A model generated the notes under the pieces. It had not been told where the DNA came from and did no database searches. It saw nothing but the letters and a program-made list of their open reading frames with translations. Positions 1-7,878 of a stretch of 38,713 bases of DNA are shown piece by piece. The first letter of the stretch is position 1, and every line of letters starts with the position of its first letter. Source of the DNA: Mesorhizobium sp. ORS 3324 (lineage in GTDB: Bacteria > Pseudomonadota > Alphaproteobacteria > Rhizobiales > Rhizobiaceae); the NCBI GenBank assembly GCA_000824825.2, contig LM655187.1:287532-326244 (forward strand). Reading direction: 5' to 3'. Both the position numbers and the translations under genes were made by a program.

Positions 1-37
1 CAGAGGGGGGCGCCTCGCGCCATCCCTCAACCAGGCG

Positions 38-1063
38 TCAATCCGAAACCGGCGTGTTCTCGTCGACGTCGACGCGGAAATTGCCTTCGAGGATCTCGGC
101 CTTCTTCTTCTCGACCAGCGCCTTGACCTCCGCCGGCAGCGTGTTGTCGAACTTGTGGTAGGGTGCGAGGTAGGAGCCGCCCTTGGCCATGCGCGAGAAG
201 TCGCCGTAGTCCTGCGCGGTGAAGACGCCGGCCTTGACTAGCTTGATCGCCTGCTCGACCGTCGGATACATGTCCCAAACCGGGCCGGTGATGACCGTGT
301 CCGGGCCGAGGCTCGACTGATCGGACATGTTGGAGATGGCGTAGATCTTCTTCTCCACCGCCGCCTCGATGACGCCGAAGCGCTCGGCATAGATGACGTC
401 GACGCCGGCATCGATCTGCGCCACGGCTGCTTCCTTGGCCTTGGGCGGATCGAAGAAGGAGCCGATGAAGGCGACCTTTTTCTTGACGTTCGGATTGACC
501 TCCTTGGCACCGGCGAAGAAGGCGTTGACCAGCCGGTTCACTTCCGGAATGCCCATCGCCGCGACAGCACCCACCGTGCCCGACTTCGACATCTTGCCGG
601 CGATCATGCCGGAGAGATAGGCGGGCTCGTGGATCCAGTTGTCGAAGACGCCGAAATTGGGTTCGGCCGGGCCGGCGCCGGAGCCGAACAGGAAGGCGGT
701 CTTCGGGAACTGCTTGGCGGTCTTTCGCGATTCGCGCTCGGCGGCGAAGGCGTCGCCCAACACCAGCTGATAGCCGCCCTGCGCATATTCGCGCATCACG
801 CGGCTGAAGTCGGCGGTCTGCACCTTTTCCGACCATTTGTATTCGATGCCCAGCTCCTTCACGGCCTTCTGCAGCGCGACATGGATCTGGTTGTCCCAAG
901 GCTCCTCGATCGGCGTGGCGAAGATCGCCGCCACCTTCAGCTTCTTGTCCTTGGCGAAGGCGGCATTCGGCAGCGCAGCCGCCGCCAAACCCAGCGCGCC
1001 GAGTTCCAGCACGTTGCGCCGCGACAGGCCGGCGCGTTGCGTTTTGCTATGATCGTTTTCCAT
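38..1063 (-). CDS. BMP-family ABC transporter substrate-binding protein
   Basis: About 341 residues, matching the Bmp (basic membrane protein/PnrA-like) periplasmic lipoprotein family, whose characterised members bind nucleosides or related ligands for ABC import. The N-terminus reads LSRRNVLELG followed by a hydrophobic alanine-rich stretch and AFA-K, a good twin-arginine (Tat) signal. The mature part begins KKLKVAAIFATPIEEPWDNQ, a typical BMP first beta strand. I chose the ATG at 1063 because an AGAGGGG ribosome site lies just upstream; an in-frame upstream extension has no signal sequence at its front. It is the last gene of the minus-strand transport operon, about 294 bases after a permease. 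That operon already encodes a sugar-type binding protein, so this is a second binding protein of a different fold family. The ligand cannot be told from sequence; a purine- or nucleoside-like ligand is only a family-based guess. Confidence 0.9.
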   Translation of the reverse strand: MENDHSKTQRAGLSRRNVLELGALGLAAAALPNAAFAKDKKLKVAAIFATPIEEPWDNQIHVALQKAVKELGIEYKWSEKVQTADFSRVMREYAQGGYQLVLGDAFAAERESRKTAKQFPKTAFLFGSGAGPAEPNFGVFDNWIHEPAYLSGMIAGKMSKSGTVGAVAAMGIPEVNRLVNAFFAGAKEVNPNVKKKVAFIGSFFDPPKAKEAAVAQIDAGVDVIYAERFGVIEAAVEKKIYAISNMSDQSSLGPDTVITGPVWDMYPTVEQAIKLVKAGVFTAQDYGDFSRMAKGGSYLAPYHKFDNTLPAEVKALVEKKKAEILEGNFRVDVDENTPVSD

Positions 1064-1357
1064 TGAAATTCCCCTCTGTTCGACGGCCGTGTCGAGCCGG
1101 CCGTTCAAGAATGTCTGACGCCGGACTATGGAACGGCGCCCGACTTTTGTCCACATGGTCAAATTTGGCTGTGATCGCCGTATGAAAGCGGGACGCGCCG
1201 GCGGGACAGCGCCCCCTCTGTCCTACCGGGCATCTCCTCCGCAAGGCGTGAGATCAGCCATCACGACGGCCTTCGCCAATCGCGGACGTCGGGGGGCATG
1301 GCCGGCAGGCCAAGAGTGCTCTCCCGCCACACCTCGCGCAGCCCTGCGCCACTACGA
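1064..1357. other. Intergenic stretch upstream of the BMP gene
   Basis: There is no convincing gene in these 294 bases. An imperfect palindrome, TTTGTCC-ACAT-GGTCAAA, lies at 1146-1163, with six of seven arm positions pairing. Read on the minus strand it includes TTGACC, a possible -35 box, but I see no good -10 box at the usual spacing. The BMP gene may therefore have its own promoter or operator, or may simply be read through from the permease. This is an inference from spacing and symmetry only. Confidence 0.3.
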
Positions 1358-2305
1358 CTACCGCAGCGCCTTCTCGCCGCCCGCCGCCGTGATCACCCCG
1401 ACGATGATCAGCCCGGTCAGCACCAGCCGCACGCCGGCGCTGACGCCGAAGGTGTTGAGCATGGTGAGCAGCAGCACCAGGAACAGGCCGGCCCCCCAGA
1501 CGCCCGGCACATTGGCCTTGCCGCCGGCAACCGAGGTGCCGCCGATGACGACGACCGCGATCGAGGCGAGCAGATATTCGTTGCCGATATCGACATTGGC
1601 GCCACGGAAATAGCCGGCGAGCAGTGCTCCGTCGATACCGCCCAGCCCGCCGCACAGCGTGTAGGTGAGGAAGCGGATGCGGCCGACATCGACGCCGGCG
1701 AGCCAGGCGGCGCGGATATTCTGGCCGATCGCCAGCACCGAGCGGCCATAGATCATGCGCTGCAGCGCCAGCGCCGCCCCGATCGTGAACAGCACCGTCA
1801 GCATCGCCAGCACCGGAATGCCAAGGACCTGCCAGTTGGTGAAATCGGCAAAGCCCGGCGGCGGCTTGATCTGCAGGCCGCGGCCGTAGCTGATGTCGAC
1901 CGACTGGATGATGAAGCTTGCCGACAGCGTTGCGATGATCGGGGGGATGCGCAGCGCCCAGATCAGCAGATAGTTGATGGCGCCGATGGCCGCGCCGCAG
2001 GCGAGCGCGGCGAGCAGCCCGACGAGGATCATGGAATCGCTGCCGCCCATCACCTTCATCGCCACTGCGCTCGCCAGGCCGATGTTGGCCGGCAGCGACA
2101 GATCCACATTGCCGGGCCCCAGCGTGATCACGAACATCTGGCCGACCCCGACGATGACGGTGAAGACGGCGAGTGAGAGCGCTGCCGTGACCATGCCGCC
2201 GGCGCCGTAGCCGCCAGTGAAGGCGACGGTCGCCACCCACACGACAAGCGCGCCGACGAAGGACCAGAGCCAGGGTTTTTCGAGTACCATGCGCAGCGAG
2301 GCCAT
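1358..2305 (-). CDS. ABC transporter permease, RbsC-type (second permease)
   Basis: A 315-residue inner-membrane permease of the BPD_transp_2 family, the ribose/xylose/branched-chain amino acid type. It shows many hydrophobic segments and the hallmark GQMFVITLGPGNVDLS region near residues 55-70, where RbsC-like proteins usually carry 'GGIDLS'. It also has a late AGYFRGANVDIGNEYLLASI segment typical of the family. The start ATG at 2305 follows the stop of the previous permease by only three bases and has a GGAAAGG ribosome site inside that gene's end, so the two are translationally close. It should pair with the permease at 2309-3298 as a heterodimeric channel driven by the ATPase at 3288-4751. 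The substrate is unknown; the neighbouring lactonase and tautomerase suggest a sugar, sugar acid or related carbon source. Confidence 0.93.
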   Translation of the reverse strand: MASLRMVLEKPWLWSFVGALVVWVATVAFTGGYGAGGMVTAALSLAVFTVIVGVGQMFVITLGPGNVDLSLPANIGLASAVAMKVMGGSDSMILVGLLAALACGAAIGAINYLLIWALRIPPIIATLSASFIIQSVDISYGRGLQIKPPPGFADFTNWQVLGIPVLAMLTVLFTIGAALALQRMIYGRSVLAIGQNIRAAWLAGVDVGRIRFLTYTLCGGLGGIDGALLAGYFRGANVDIGNEYLLASIAVVVIGGTSVAGGKANVPGVWGAGLFLVLLLTMLNTFGVSAGVRLVLTGLIIVGVITAAGGEKALR

Positions 2306-2308
2306 CGT

Positions 2309-3298
2309 TCACCTTTCCCTGCGGCTGATAATCACCCGCGCCGCCAGCACGATGATCAGGATCGCGCCATTGGCGGCGACCTGCCAGTCGGGCGGTATGT
2401 GCATGAAGGTCAGCAGCGGCGAGGCGGCTAGCGCCAGCGTCAGCGCGCCGATGACCGCGCCGATCGGCGACACGCGGCCGCCGACGAACTCGCCACCACC
2501 CAGAATGACGCCCGCGACCGAAAGCAGCGTGTAGCCGTTGCCGATATTGGCGTCTGCCGAAGTGGTGATGCCGATCAAAGCCATGCCGGAGAGCACGCCG
2601 AACAGCCCGGCCAGCGCGAACAGCACGATCTTGGTCTTGAGCAGCGACCAGCCGGCGCGCCTGAGCGCCGCGGCATTGCCGCCGGAGCCGCGCAGGATGA
2701 CGCCGTAGGAGGTGCGCATGAGGCCGAAATGCACCGCGGCCGCAATCAGCAGCGCGGCAAGGATCGGGAACGGAACGTAAGGCGGCTTGAACGCCAGGAT
2801 TGCCAGCAGCCAGTCGGGCGCCTTGCCGCCGGGCTTCGGCAGGATGAGGATGGCAAGCCCTTGCCAGACGAAGCTCATGCCGAGCGTTACCACGATCGAA
2901 GGCAGGTTGCGCAGATGGATCAGCGCGCCGAGCAGCGCGTAGACGCCGATCGAGCCCAAGAGCACCACAATGCCGACGAGCGGCGCGTCCCTGAGCCACG
3001 TGGCGGTGACGCAGCCGACGAAGCCGACAAAGGTGCCGATCGACAGGTCGAGCTCATTGCCGGCTATGACGAACATCTGCGCGATCGTCGCCAGCGCGAT
3101 CGGGATCGCCAGGTTCAGCATCAGGTTGAAGCCGAAATAGCTGATGGCGCGCGGGTTGAGCCAGGCGATCGCCATCAGCACCAGCGCCAGCGACAGGGCC
3201 GGCAGAAGGCTCCGCAGCATGCGCGCCCTGGCCGCGTTGCCGCGCGGCGAAGATTTCGGGACCGTGCCGGGAGCGATCGCCGTCATATCAGGCCGCAT
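2309..3298 (-). CDS. ABC transporter permease, RbsC-type (first permease)
   Basis: A 329-residue inner-membrane permease of the BPD_transp_2 family. It carries the diagnostic [20 protein letters not shown] motif near residues 75-95, plus the later [24 protein letters not shown] segment shared by RbsC and XylH proteins. A cytoplasmic, basic, proline- and alanine-rich N-terminus precedes the first membrane segment. Two starts are possible: ATG at 3298, overlapping the ATPase gene by 11 bases, or ATG at 3286 just after the ATPase stop (TGATATG). Neither has a strong ribosome site, so coupling to ATPase translation is likely. It is probably half of a heterodimeric channel with the following permease. 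Confidence 0.93.
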   Translation of the reverse strand: MRPDMTAIAPGTVPKSSPRGNAARARMLRSLLPALSLALVLMAIAWLNPRAISYFGFNLMLNLAIPIALATIAQMFVIAGNELDLSIGTFVGFVGCVTATWLRDAPLVGIVVLLGSIGVYALLGALIHLRNLPSIVVTLGMSFVWQGLAILILPKPGGKAPDWLLAILAFKPPYVPFPILAALLIAAAVHFGLMRTSYGVILRGSGGNAAALRRAGWSLLKTKIVLFALAGLFGVLSGMALIGITTSADANIGNGYTLLSVAGVILGGGEFVGGRVSPIGAVIGALTLALAASPLLTFMHIPPDWQVAANGAILIIVLAARVIISRRER

Positions 3299-4751
3299 CG
3301 CCGAACGAGGACTGGATGATCTTTTCCTCCGTCAGCTCGTCGCGCCGGAGATTGGCGACGATCCGCCCGTTCTTGAAGACATAGACATGGTCGCAATTGT
3401 CGAGCTCTTCGGTCTCGGTGGTGTACCAGAGGAAGGTGCGGCCCTTGGCGGCCTCCTCGCGCACAAGGTCGTAGACTTCGAGCTTGGTGCCGACATCGAC
3501 GCCGCGCATCGGGTCGTCCATCAGCACGATCTCGGCGTCGGAACCGAGCGCGCGGGCAAACAGCGCTTTCTGCTGGTTGCCGCCCGACAGCGAATAGATG
3601 TTGTTGTTCATATCCGGCGTACGGATGCCGATCTTCTTCTTCCAGAGCTCGGCCAACTCCGCCTCGCGCTGCGGCGAGATCAGCAGCCCATTGCGCAAGC
3701 GCTGAAGCGAACGGATGCCGATGTTCTGCGCGATCGACCATTGCGCGAAGATACCGTCCGACTGGCGGTCGCCGGCGACCAGCGCCACCGGCGCCGCCAC
3801 CTCGACGCCTGCCCTGGCGCGCGAAGCCGCCGAGAAGATCGCGAGCAGCAGGTCGGTCTGGCCGTGCCCGGCGAGCCCGGCAAGGCCAATGATCTCGCCC
3901 GCGCGGGCGACAAGCTCCTTGCCGTCCTGCTGCCGCGCCGGGCGCGCCCGCACTCTGAGCGCACCGGCTTCGGCCTTCCGCGTCTCCTTGGCGGTCCGCT
4001 GATGGCCCTCGGCGCCGCCCATGGCGGCAACCAACTTGTCGCGGTCGAACGCGCTTGCGGCATCGGCCGCGACCACCTTGCCGTCGCGCATCACCACGAT
4101 GCGGTCTGCATTCTGCAGCACCTCGCCCAGCACATGCGAGATCAGGATGCAGCTGCCGCCCGCCTCGACGAAGCGGCGCACGAAAGCGAGCAGCTGCCCG
4201 GCCGTGTGCGCGTCGAGCGACGAGGTCGGCTCGTCGAGGATGACCAGGTGCAGCGGCTCGCGCGTCAGCGTGAAGGCACGCGCCACCTCGACCATCTGCC
4301 GCCTTCCGATCGACAGGTCGCCGGCAATGTCGTCCGCCGCAATGCCATGATCCGGAAAGATCTCGTCGAGCTTGGCCTGGATGAGAGCGGCCGCCTTGCG
4401 CCGCCAGCCGAGCCCGCTGAGCGAGGGATGGTTGATGCGTGTGTTCTCGGCGACGCTGAGGTTGGGGCAGAGCGACAACTCCTGGAAGACGCAGCGTATG
4501 CCGAGTTCCAGCGCGCGCGCCACGGAATAGCTCGCTTCCTGATTGCCGCGGACGGCGATCCGCCCGCCATCGGGCCGCAGCGTGCCCGCCACCATATGCA
4601 TGAGCGTCGACTTGCCGGCGCCGTTGTGCCCGACCAGCCCGACGCATTCGCCGGCGCCGACATGGAAGTCGACGCCGTTGAGCGCCCGGACGGCGCCGAA
4701 GTGCTTTTCGGCGCCGTCCAGCCTGACGATATCTGCAATAGCCTGGAGCAT
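3288..4751 (-). CDS. Sugar-type ABC transporter ATP-binding protein (two ABC domains)
   Basis: About 487 residues, the usual length of RbsA/XylG-type ATPases with two nucleotide-binding domains in one chain. Domain 1 has Walker [10 protein letters not shown], the signature region [14 protein letters not shown] and Walker [13 protein letters not shown]. Domain 2 has a degenerate Walker A ([11 protein letters not shown]), the signature [15 protein letters not shown] and Walker [18 protein letters not shown] weakened second Walker A is normal for this family. It energises uptake through the two permeases downstream. The ATG at 4751 is preferred; an in-frame TTG lies two codons upstream at 4757. 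It sits about 46 bases after the binding-protein gene in the same operon. Confidence 0.94.
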   Translation of the reverse strand: MLQAIADIVRLDGAEKHFGAVRALNGVDFHVGAGECVGLVGHNGAGKSTLMHMVAGTLRPDGGRIAVRGNQEASYSVARALELGIRCVFQELSLCPNLSVAENTRINHPSLSGLGWRRKAAALIQAKLDEIFPDHGIAADDIAGDLSIGRRQMVEVARAFTLTREPLHLVILDEPTSSLDAHTAGQLLAFVRRFVEAGGSCILISHVLGEVLQNADRIVVMRDGKVVAADAASAFDRDKLVAAMGGAEGHQRTAKETRKAEAGALRVRARPARQQDGKELVARAGEIIGLAGLAGHGQTDLLLAIFSAASRARAGVEVAAPVALVAGDRQSDGIFAQWSIAQNIGIRSLQRLRNGLLISPQREAELAELWKKKIGIRTPDMNNNIYSLSGGNQQKALFARALGSDAEIVLMDDPMRGVDVGTKLEVYDLVREEAAKGRTFLWYTTETEELDNCDHVYVFKNGRIVANLRRDELTEEKIIQSSFGDAA

Positions 4752-4797
4752 CCTCAACGATATCCGGTTGGCGATGCGGCTGGCAACGTTTGCGCCG

Positions 4798-5814
4798 CTA
4801 TTGCTTGATGTTGGCCTTGATGGCCGCGGTGGCCTCTTCCTGCGTGTATTCGTGCGTGGCGACGCCGCCTTCCTTGATCTTCGGCAGCGCGGCCTCGAAA
4901 TCGTCCTGGGTGAAGGCGAGATAGGGCACCAGGAGGTCGTGCGGAATGTCCTTGCGGCCGTCGAGCACCTGCTGCGCCACCCAGAAGGCGAGCGTCGACA
5001 CGCCGGGCGCGATCGAGGCCGACCAGGTCTTGTAGCCGTCCTTCTCCTTCTGCTCCTTCCACCACTTCAACTCGTCCTGCCGGTTGCCCATGATGATGGT
5101 CGGGCGCGGCTTGTTGGCGGCGGCGAAGGCTTGCGCGGCGCCATAACCGTCACCACCCTGGTCGACGATGCCGACGACGTCGGGGAGCGACGGCAGGATG
5201 GTCGCCACCGCCTTCTGTGCCGTGGTCTGGTCCCAGTCGCCGGTGACCGAGCCGACGATCTTGAACTCGGGATGGGCGGCGACGCCTTCGAGGATGCCGG
5301 CATGGATGGCATCGTCGATCGAGGTGCCGGCAAGGCCGCGGATCTCCAGCAGATTGCCGCCCTTCGGCTGGAACTTGGCCATCTGCTCGACTTCCTGCTT
5401 GCCCATGTCCTTGAAGTCGACGACGACGCGGTAGGCGCAGGGCTCGGTGACGATGCCGTCGAAGGAGACGACGACGATGCCGGCGTCGCAGGCCTGCTTG
5501 ATGGCGCCGTTCAGCGCATCCGGCGAGGCGGCGTTGATGACGATGGCGTCATAGCCCTGCAGGATGAGGTTCTGCACCTGGGCGGCCTGGGTCGGCACTT
5601 CCTTGTCGGCGGTGGTGAAGACATCCGCCGCGGCGACCACCTTGTCCTCGACCGCCTTCTTGGTGACGATGCCGTAGCTGTCGAGCATCGCCTGGCGCCA
5701 GGAATTGCCGGCATAATTGTTGGAGAAGGCGATCTTCTTGCCGCTTGTGTCGGCAAGCGCCGTGCCCGAGGCGAGCATGGCTGCAAAGGCGCTCAAGACC
5801 AGTAGTTTCTTCAT
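4798..5814 (-). CDS. Sugar-type ABC transporter periplasmic binding protein
   Basis: A 338-residue periplasmic binding protein of the Peripla_BP_4/RbsB superfamily. It has a clear Sec signal peptide ([21 protein letters not shown], cleavage after ALA). The mature protein opens with [18 protein letters not shown], the typical first strand and ligand loop of this fold. Later family features are [17 protein letters not shown], where many relatives have 'iIv.p.d', and [16 protein letters not shown] strong GGAGGA ribosome site lies about six bases before the ATG, fitting high expression of a binding protein. It comes before the ATPase and two permeases and is probably their main ligand receptor. 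The ligand is not predictable beyond 'sugar or sugar-like'. Confidence 0.93.
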   Translation of the reverse strand: MKKLLVLSAFAAMLASGTALADTSGKKIAFSNNYAGNSWRQAMLDSYGIVTKKAVEDKVVAAADVFTTADKEVPTQAAQVQNLILQGYDAIVINAASPDALNGAIKQACDAGIVVVSFDGIVTEPCAYRVVVDFKDMGKQEVEQMAKFQPKGGNLLEIRGLAGTSIDDAIHAGILEGVAAHPEFKIVGSVTGDWDQTTAQKAVATILPSLPDVVGIVDQGGDGYGAAQAFAAANKPRPTIIMGNRQDELKWWKEQKEKDGYKTWSASIAPGVSTLAFWVAQQVLDGRKDIPHDLLVPYLAFTQDDFEAALPKIKEGGVATHEYTQEEATAAIKANIKQ

Positions 5815-5901
5815 GTCATTATCCTCCCAGATGTGTTGACTGCTGCACTTCCATCGGCCTTGCGGGCCGGCTTCACTCCAATCCGATCCGAGCCCGCTCG
5901 C

Positions 5902-6792
5902 TCAAAACAGCCTCAGTCCCGGCACCCTGACCCTCAGCCGGTATAGCGACGTCGAAGCGGCAATGTAGAGGCTCCTGAGATCGTCGTCGCCGAAGGTGAA
6001 ATTGGCACAAGATTCCGGCGTCGCAATGACGCCGATCAAATCGCCCGAGGCATCGAAGACATTGATACCGCCGGGCCCGGTGCAATAGAGATTGCCGCGG
6101 CTGTCGATCTTCATCCCGTCAGGCGAGCCCGGCTCGGTGCCTTCCGTCACCGCCCACACTGCGCCGCCATTGAGATCGCCGTTCGCTTCGACGCCAAACA
6201 CTCTGATGTGGCCGCGCTCGGTGTCGTTGACGAAGAGCCGCGATTCGTCGAGCGAGAAGCAGAGCCCGTTGGGCTGCGCGAAATCGTCGGCGACGAGCGT
6301 CAGCCGAGCGCCATCGCCGTCGATCCGGTAGACGCCCTGGTGCGGTAGCTCCTGCGGCCTCGGCACGCCGTAGAATTCCGCCCGGCCGTAAGTCGGATCG
6401 GTGAAGTAGATCGAGCCCCCGGTGGCGACGACGATGTCGTTCGGGCTGTTGAGCTGCTTGCCCTCATAGTGGGTGGCGAGAACCGTCGTCGCGCCGTTCG
6501 GCTCGGCGCGGATGACCCGGCTGGTCGCGTGCTCGCAGGTTATCAGCCGGCCCTTCCGGTCGAGCGTGTTGCCGTTGGCCATCTGGCTCGGTTCGCGGAA
6601 CAGGTCGATCTCACCCGAGGCGCCGAGCCGGTACATGCGGCTTTGCGGAATGTCGGAAAAGACCAGCCATTTCTCGTAAGGATGCCAGACCGGCCCCTCG
6701 ATGAAGCCGTAGCCGGTGGCGAGCCGCTCCATCGCCGCATTGCCGACGACGTCGCCAAAGCCGGAATGACGGGCGCGCGCCGGGATCGACAT
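5902..6792 (-). CDS. SMP-30/gluconolactonase/LRE family lactonase
   Basis: A 296-residue six-bladed beta-propeller of the SMP-30/gluconolactonase family, which hydrolyses sugar lactones with a divalent metal. The metal-site motifs are present: GFIEGPVWHP (Glu), LNSPNDIVV (Asn) and FVNDTERG (Asp), plus the family strand WLVFSDIPQSRMYRL. There is no signal peptide, so it should be cytosolic. I chose the ATG at 6792 because it shares one base with the stop codon of the tautomerase gene (TGATG), a typical coupled arrangement. A longer frame exists upstream but is out of register with real homology. Its place in the ABC transport operon suggests it opens a lactone made from the imported substrate. 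A second member of the family is at 34376-35296. Confidence 0.9.
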   Translation of the reverse strand: MSIPARARHSGFGDVVGNAAMERLATGYGFIEGPVWHPYEKWLVFSDIPQSRMYRLGASGEIDLFREPSQMANGNTLDRKGRLITCEHATSRVIRAEPNGATTVLATHYEGKQLNSPNDIVVATGGSIYFTDPTYGRAEFYGVPRPQELPHQGVYRIDGDGARLTLVADDFAQPNGLCFSLDESRLFVNDTERGHIRVFGVEANGDLNGGAVWAVTEGTEPGSPDGMKIDSRGNLYCTGPGGINVFDASGDLIGVIATPESCANFTFGDDDLRSLYIAASTSLYRLRVRVPGLRLF

Positions 6793-6986
6793 CACGAACC
6801 CTTCGGCTCGCGTACCGGCTTGCCAGCGACGAACCAGTCGCCGCCAGGCACATCCTCGATCACCACCCAGATGGCTTCCTTGGGCAGTTCGGTGACCTCG
6901 CTGATCGCTTCGGTGACGCGGCGCGAGATCTCGTTCTTGCGCTTTTGCGAATGGCCCTCGAGTATCCGTATGCTGACGAACGGCAT
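6792..6986 (-). CDS. 4-oxalocrotonate tautomerase-like small protein
   Basis: A 64-residue protein with the 4-oxalocrotonate tautomerase pattern: Met removed to expose Pro1, then FVSIRILEGHS, an amphipathic helix, and AIWVVIEDVP. The ATG at 6986 was chosen because it places the catalytic proline second and has a GGGGAAG ribosome site; a 95-residue reading would bury the proline. Aligned by eye to the classic enzyme, Pro1 is kept, but position 11 is His instead of Arg and position 39 is Trp instead of Arg. These arginines bind and activate the substrate in 4-oxalocrotonate tautomerase, so the substrate is probably different. It appears to be the first gene of the operon and overlaps the lactonase start by one base. 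Confidence 0.85.
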   Translation of the reverse strand: MPFVSIRILEGHSQKRKNEISRRVTEAISEVTELPKEAIWVVIEDVPGGDWFVAGKPVREPKGS

Positions 6987-7018
6987 GGCGCTTCCCCGGG
7001 ATTCTGGTCTTCTTGTTC

Positions 7019-7029
7019 TTGTCAGACAA
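7019..7029. promoter_or_regulatory. Probable GntR-family operator
   Basis: TTGTCAGACAA is a perfect palindrome around a central base, 33 bases before the tautomerase start. TTGTC-N-GACAA is a form seen for operators of FadR-subfamily GntR regulators. On the minus strand a TTGACC sequence (7043-7048) lies upstream at a distance where the operator would cover the -10/start region, which suits repression released by an inducer. No GntR gene lies in the window, so the regulator would be encoded elsewhere. Confidence 0.5.
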
Positions 7030-7078
7030 AAGAGCCTAGTCGGGTCAAAGATCGGACGATAGCGGCCTAAGCGCAGCA

Positions 7079-7102
7079 CCGACTGTGGTTTCGCACAGTC
7101 GG
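7079..7102. other. Perfect 9-bp hairpin between response regulator and transport operon
   Basis: CCGACTGTG and CACAGTCGG pair perfectly around a six-base loop (GTTTCG). The hairpin lies 36 bases past the stop of the response regulator gene and about 93 bases before the tautomerase start, both on the minus strand. No T-run follows on either strand, so it is not a standard intrinsic terminator. It may be a weak terminator or a second operator. Confidence 0.4.
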
Positions 7103-7137
7103 CCGCCTCGGATCCCTTTCAGACTCTGCGGTGGCGA

Positions 7138-7878
7138 TCACTGATCCTGCAGCGGCGTCGCCTGCGCAAGCCAAGCGTCGAGCTGCTCCTGCTCGCGCCG
7201 TAGCGCGTCGATGTTGATCAGGCCGCGCGCCATGGCGAGGTAGATAGCCCGGGTGCGCGAGTTGAACACCGACGCTTCGCCGGCTCCCTCCTCCGGCGGC
7301 ATGATGCCGAGCTTGTCGTAGACATGCTTGATGCGGCTCTGCGCGCCGCGGATCGACAGGCCGCGCCGCGCCGCGATCGCCCTGTCGGTGAGGCCGAGCG
7401 CGATGTCGATCAGGCTTTCATACTCGCCGTCGGTGACACCCTCGAACCTGTCCTGGACTCGGTGCTGGATGCCGCGGATCTCGCGGTCGATGATGCAGTG
7501 GCCCTCGCTGAACACGCCGCGCAGCGCCGAGCGCATGCCTTCTTCCGTGGCGGATTTCAGCACATAGCCATAGACCGACCCCGGCGGCACGATGCGCGCC
7601 ACGCCCCGCACATAGGCCTCGTCGGCGAAGTTGGACCAGAACAGGATATGCGTGCCGGCGCGCCGGCTCCAGATGGCGCGGGCCACCTCGATCCCGGTCG
7701 CCTTGGGCAGTTGCAGATCGAGCACGACATGCGGCGGCTCGCGCTCGGCCGCGAGGTTGATGGCGTCCTCGCCGTCGCCGGCTTCGATCACCTCGACGTC
7801 GCCGGGCCACAATTGCTCGACGGTGCGCCGCGCGAAGGTACGATGCAGCCCGTCATTTTCCGCGATCATGACCAGCAT
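7138..7878 (-). CDS. LuxR-type response regulator
   Basis: A 246-residue two-component response regulator. The N-terminal receiver has a likely phospho-acceptor Asp54 (VVLDLQLP), Ser82 in the switch position and Lys108 (GYVLKSA). The acidic pair after the first strand reads AEND, so one of the usual two acids is probably replaced by Asn. The C-terminal part (TDGEYESLIDIALGLTDRAI, then an ARRGLS-to-IKHVYDKLGI segment) looks like a divergent LuxR/GerE helix-turn-helix. A longer tail follows than in minimal NarL proteins. Its ATG shares one base with the stop of the sensor kinase gene (TGATG), so the two form a cognate pair. Targets are unknown; the divergent glucan/pentose phosphate operon on the other side of the kinase is a reasonable candidate. 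Confidence 0.88.
   Translation of the reverse strand: MLVMIAENDGLHRTFARRTVEQLWPGDVEVIEAGDGEDAINLAAEREPPHVVLDLQLPKATGIEVARAIWSRRAGTHILFWSNFADEAYVRGVARIVPPGSVYGYVLKSATEEGMRSALRGVFSEGHCIIDREIRGIQHRVQDRFEGVTDGEYESLIDIALGLTDRAIAARRGLSIRGAQSRIKHVYDKLGIMPPEEGAGEASVFNSRTRAIYLAMARGLINIDALRREQEQLDAWLAQATPLQDQ

Noticed and set aside
1254..2999. A long minus-strand frame across both permease genes
   Set aside because: It is the shifted frame of two well-defined permeases, with no hydrophobic segments and an Arg/Gly-rich composition.
7079..7102. Hairpin taken as an intrinsic terminator of the response regulator gene
   Set aside because: No T-run follows on the minus strand, so I list it only as a hairpin of unknown role.
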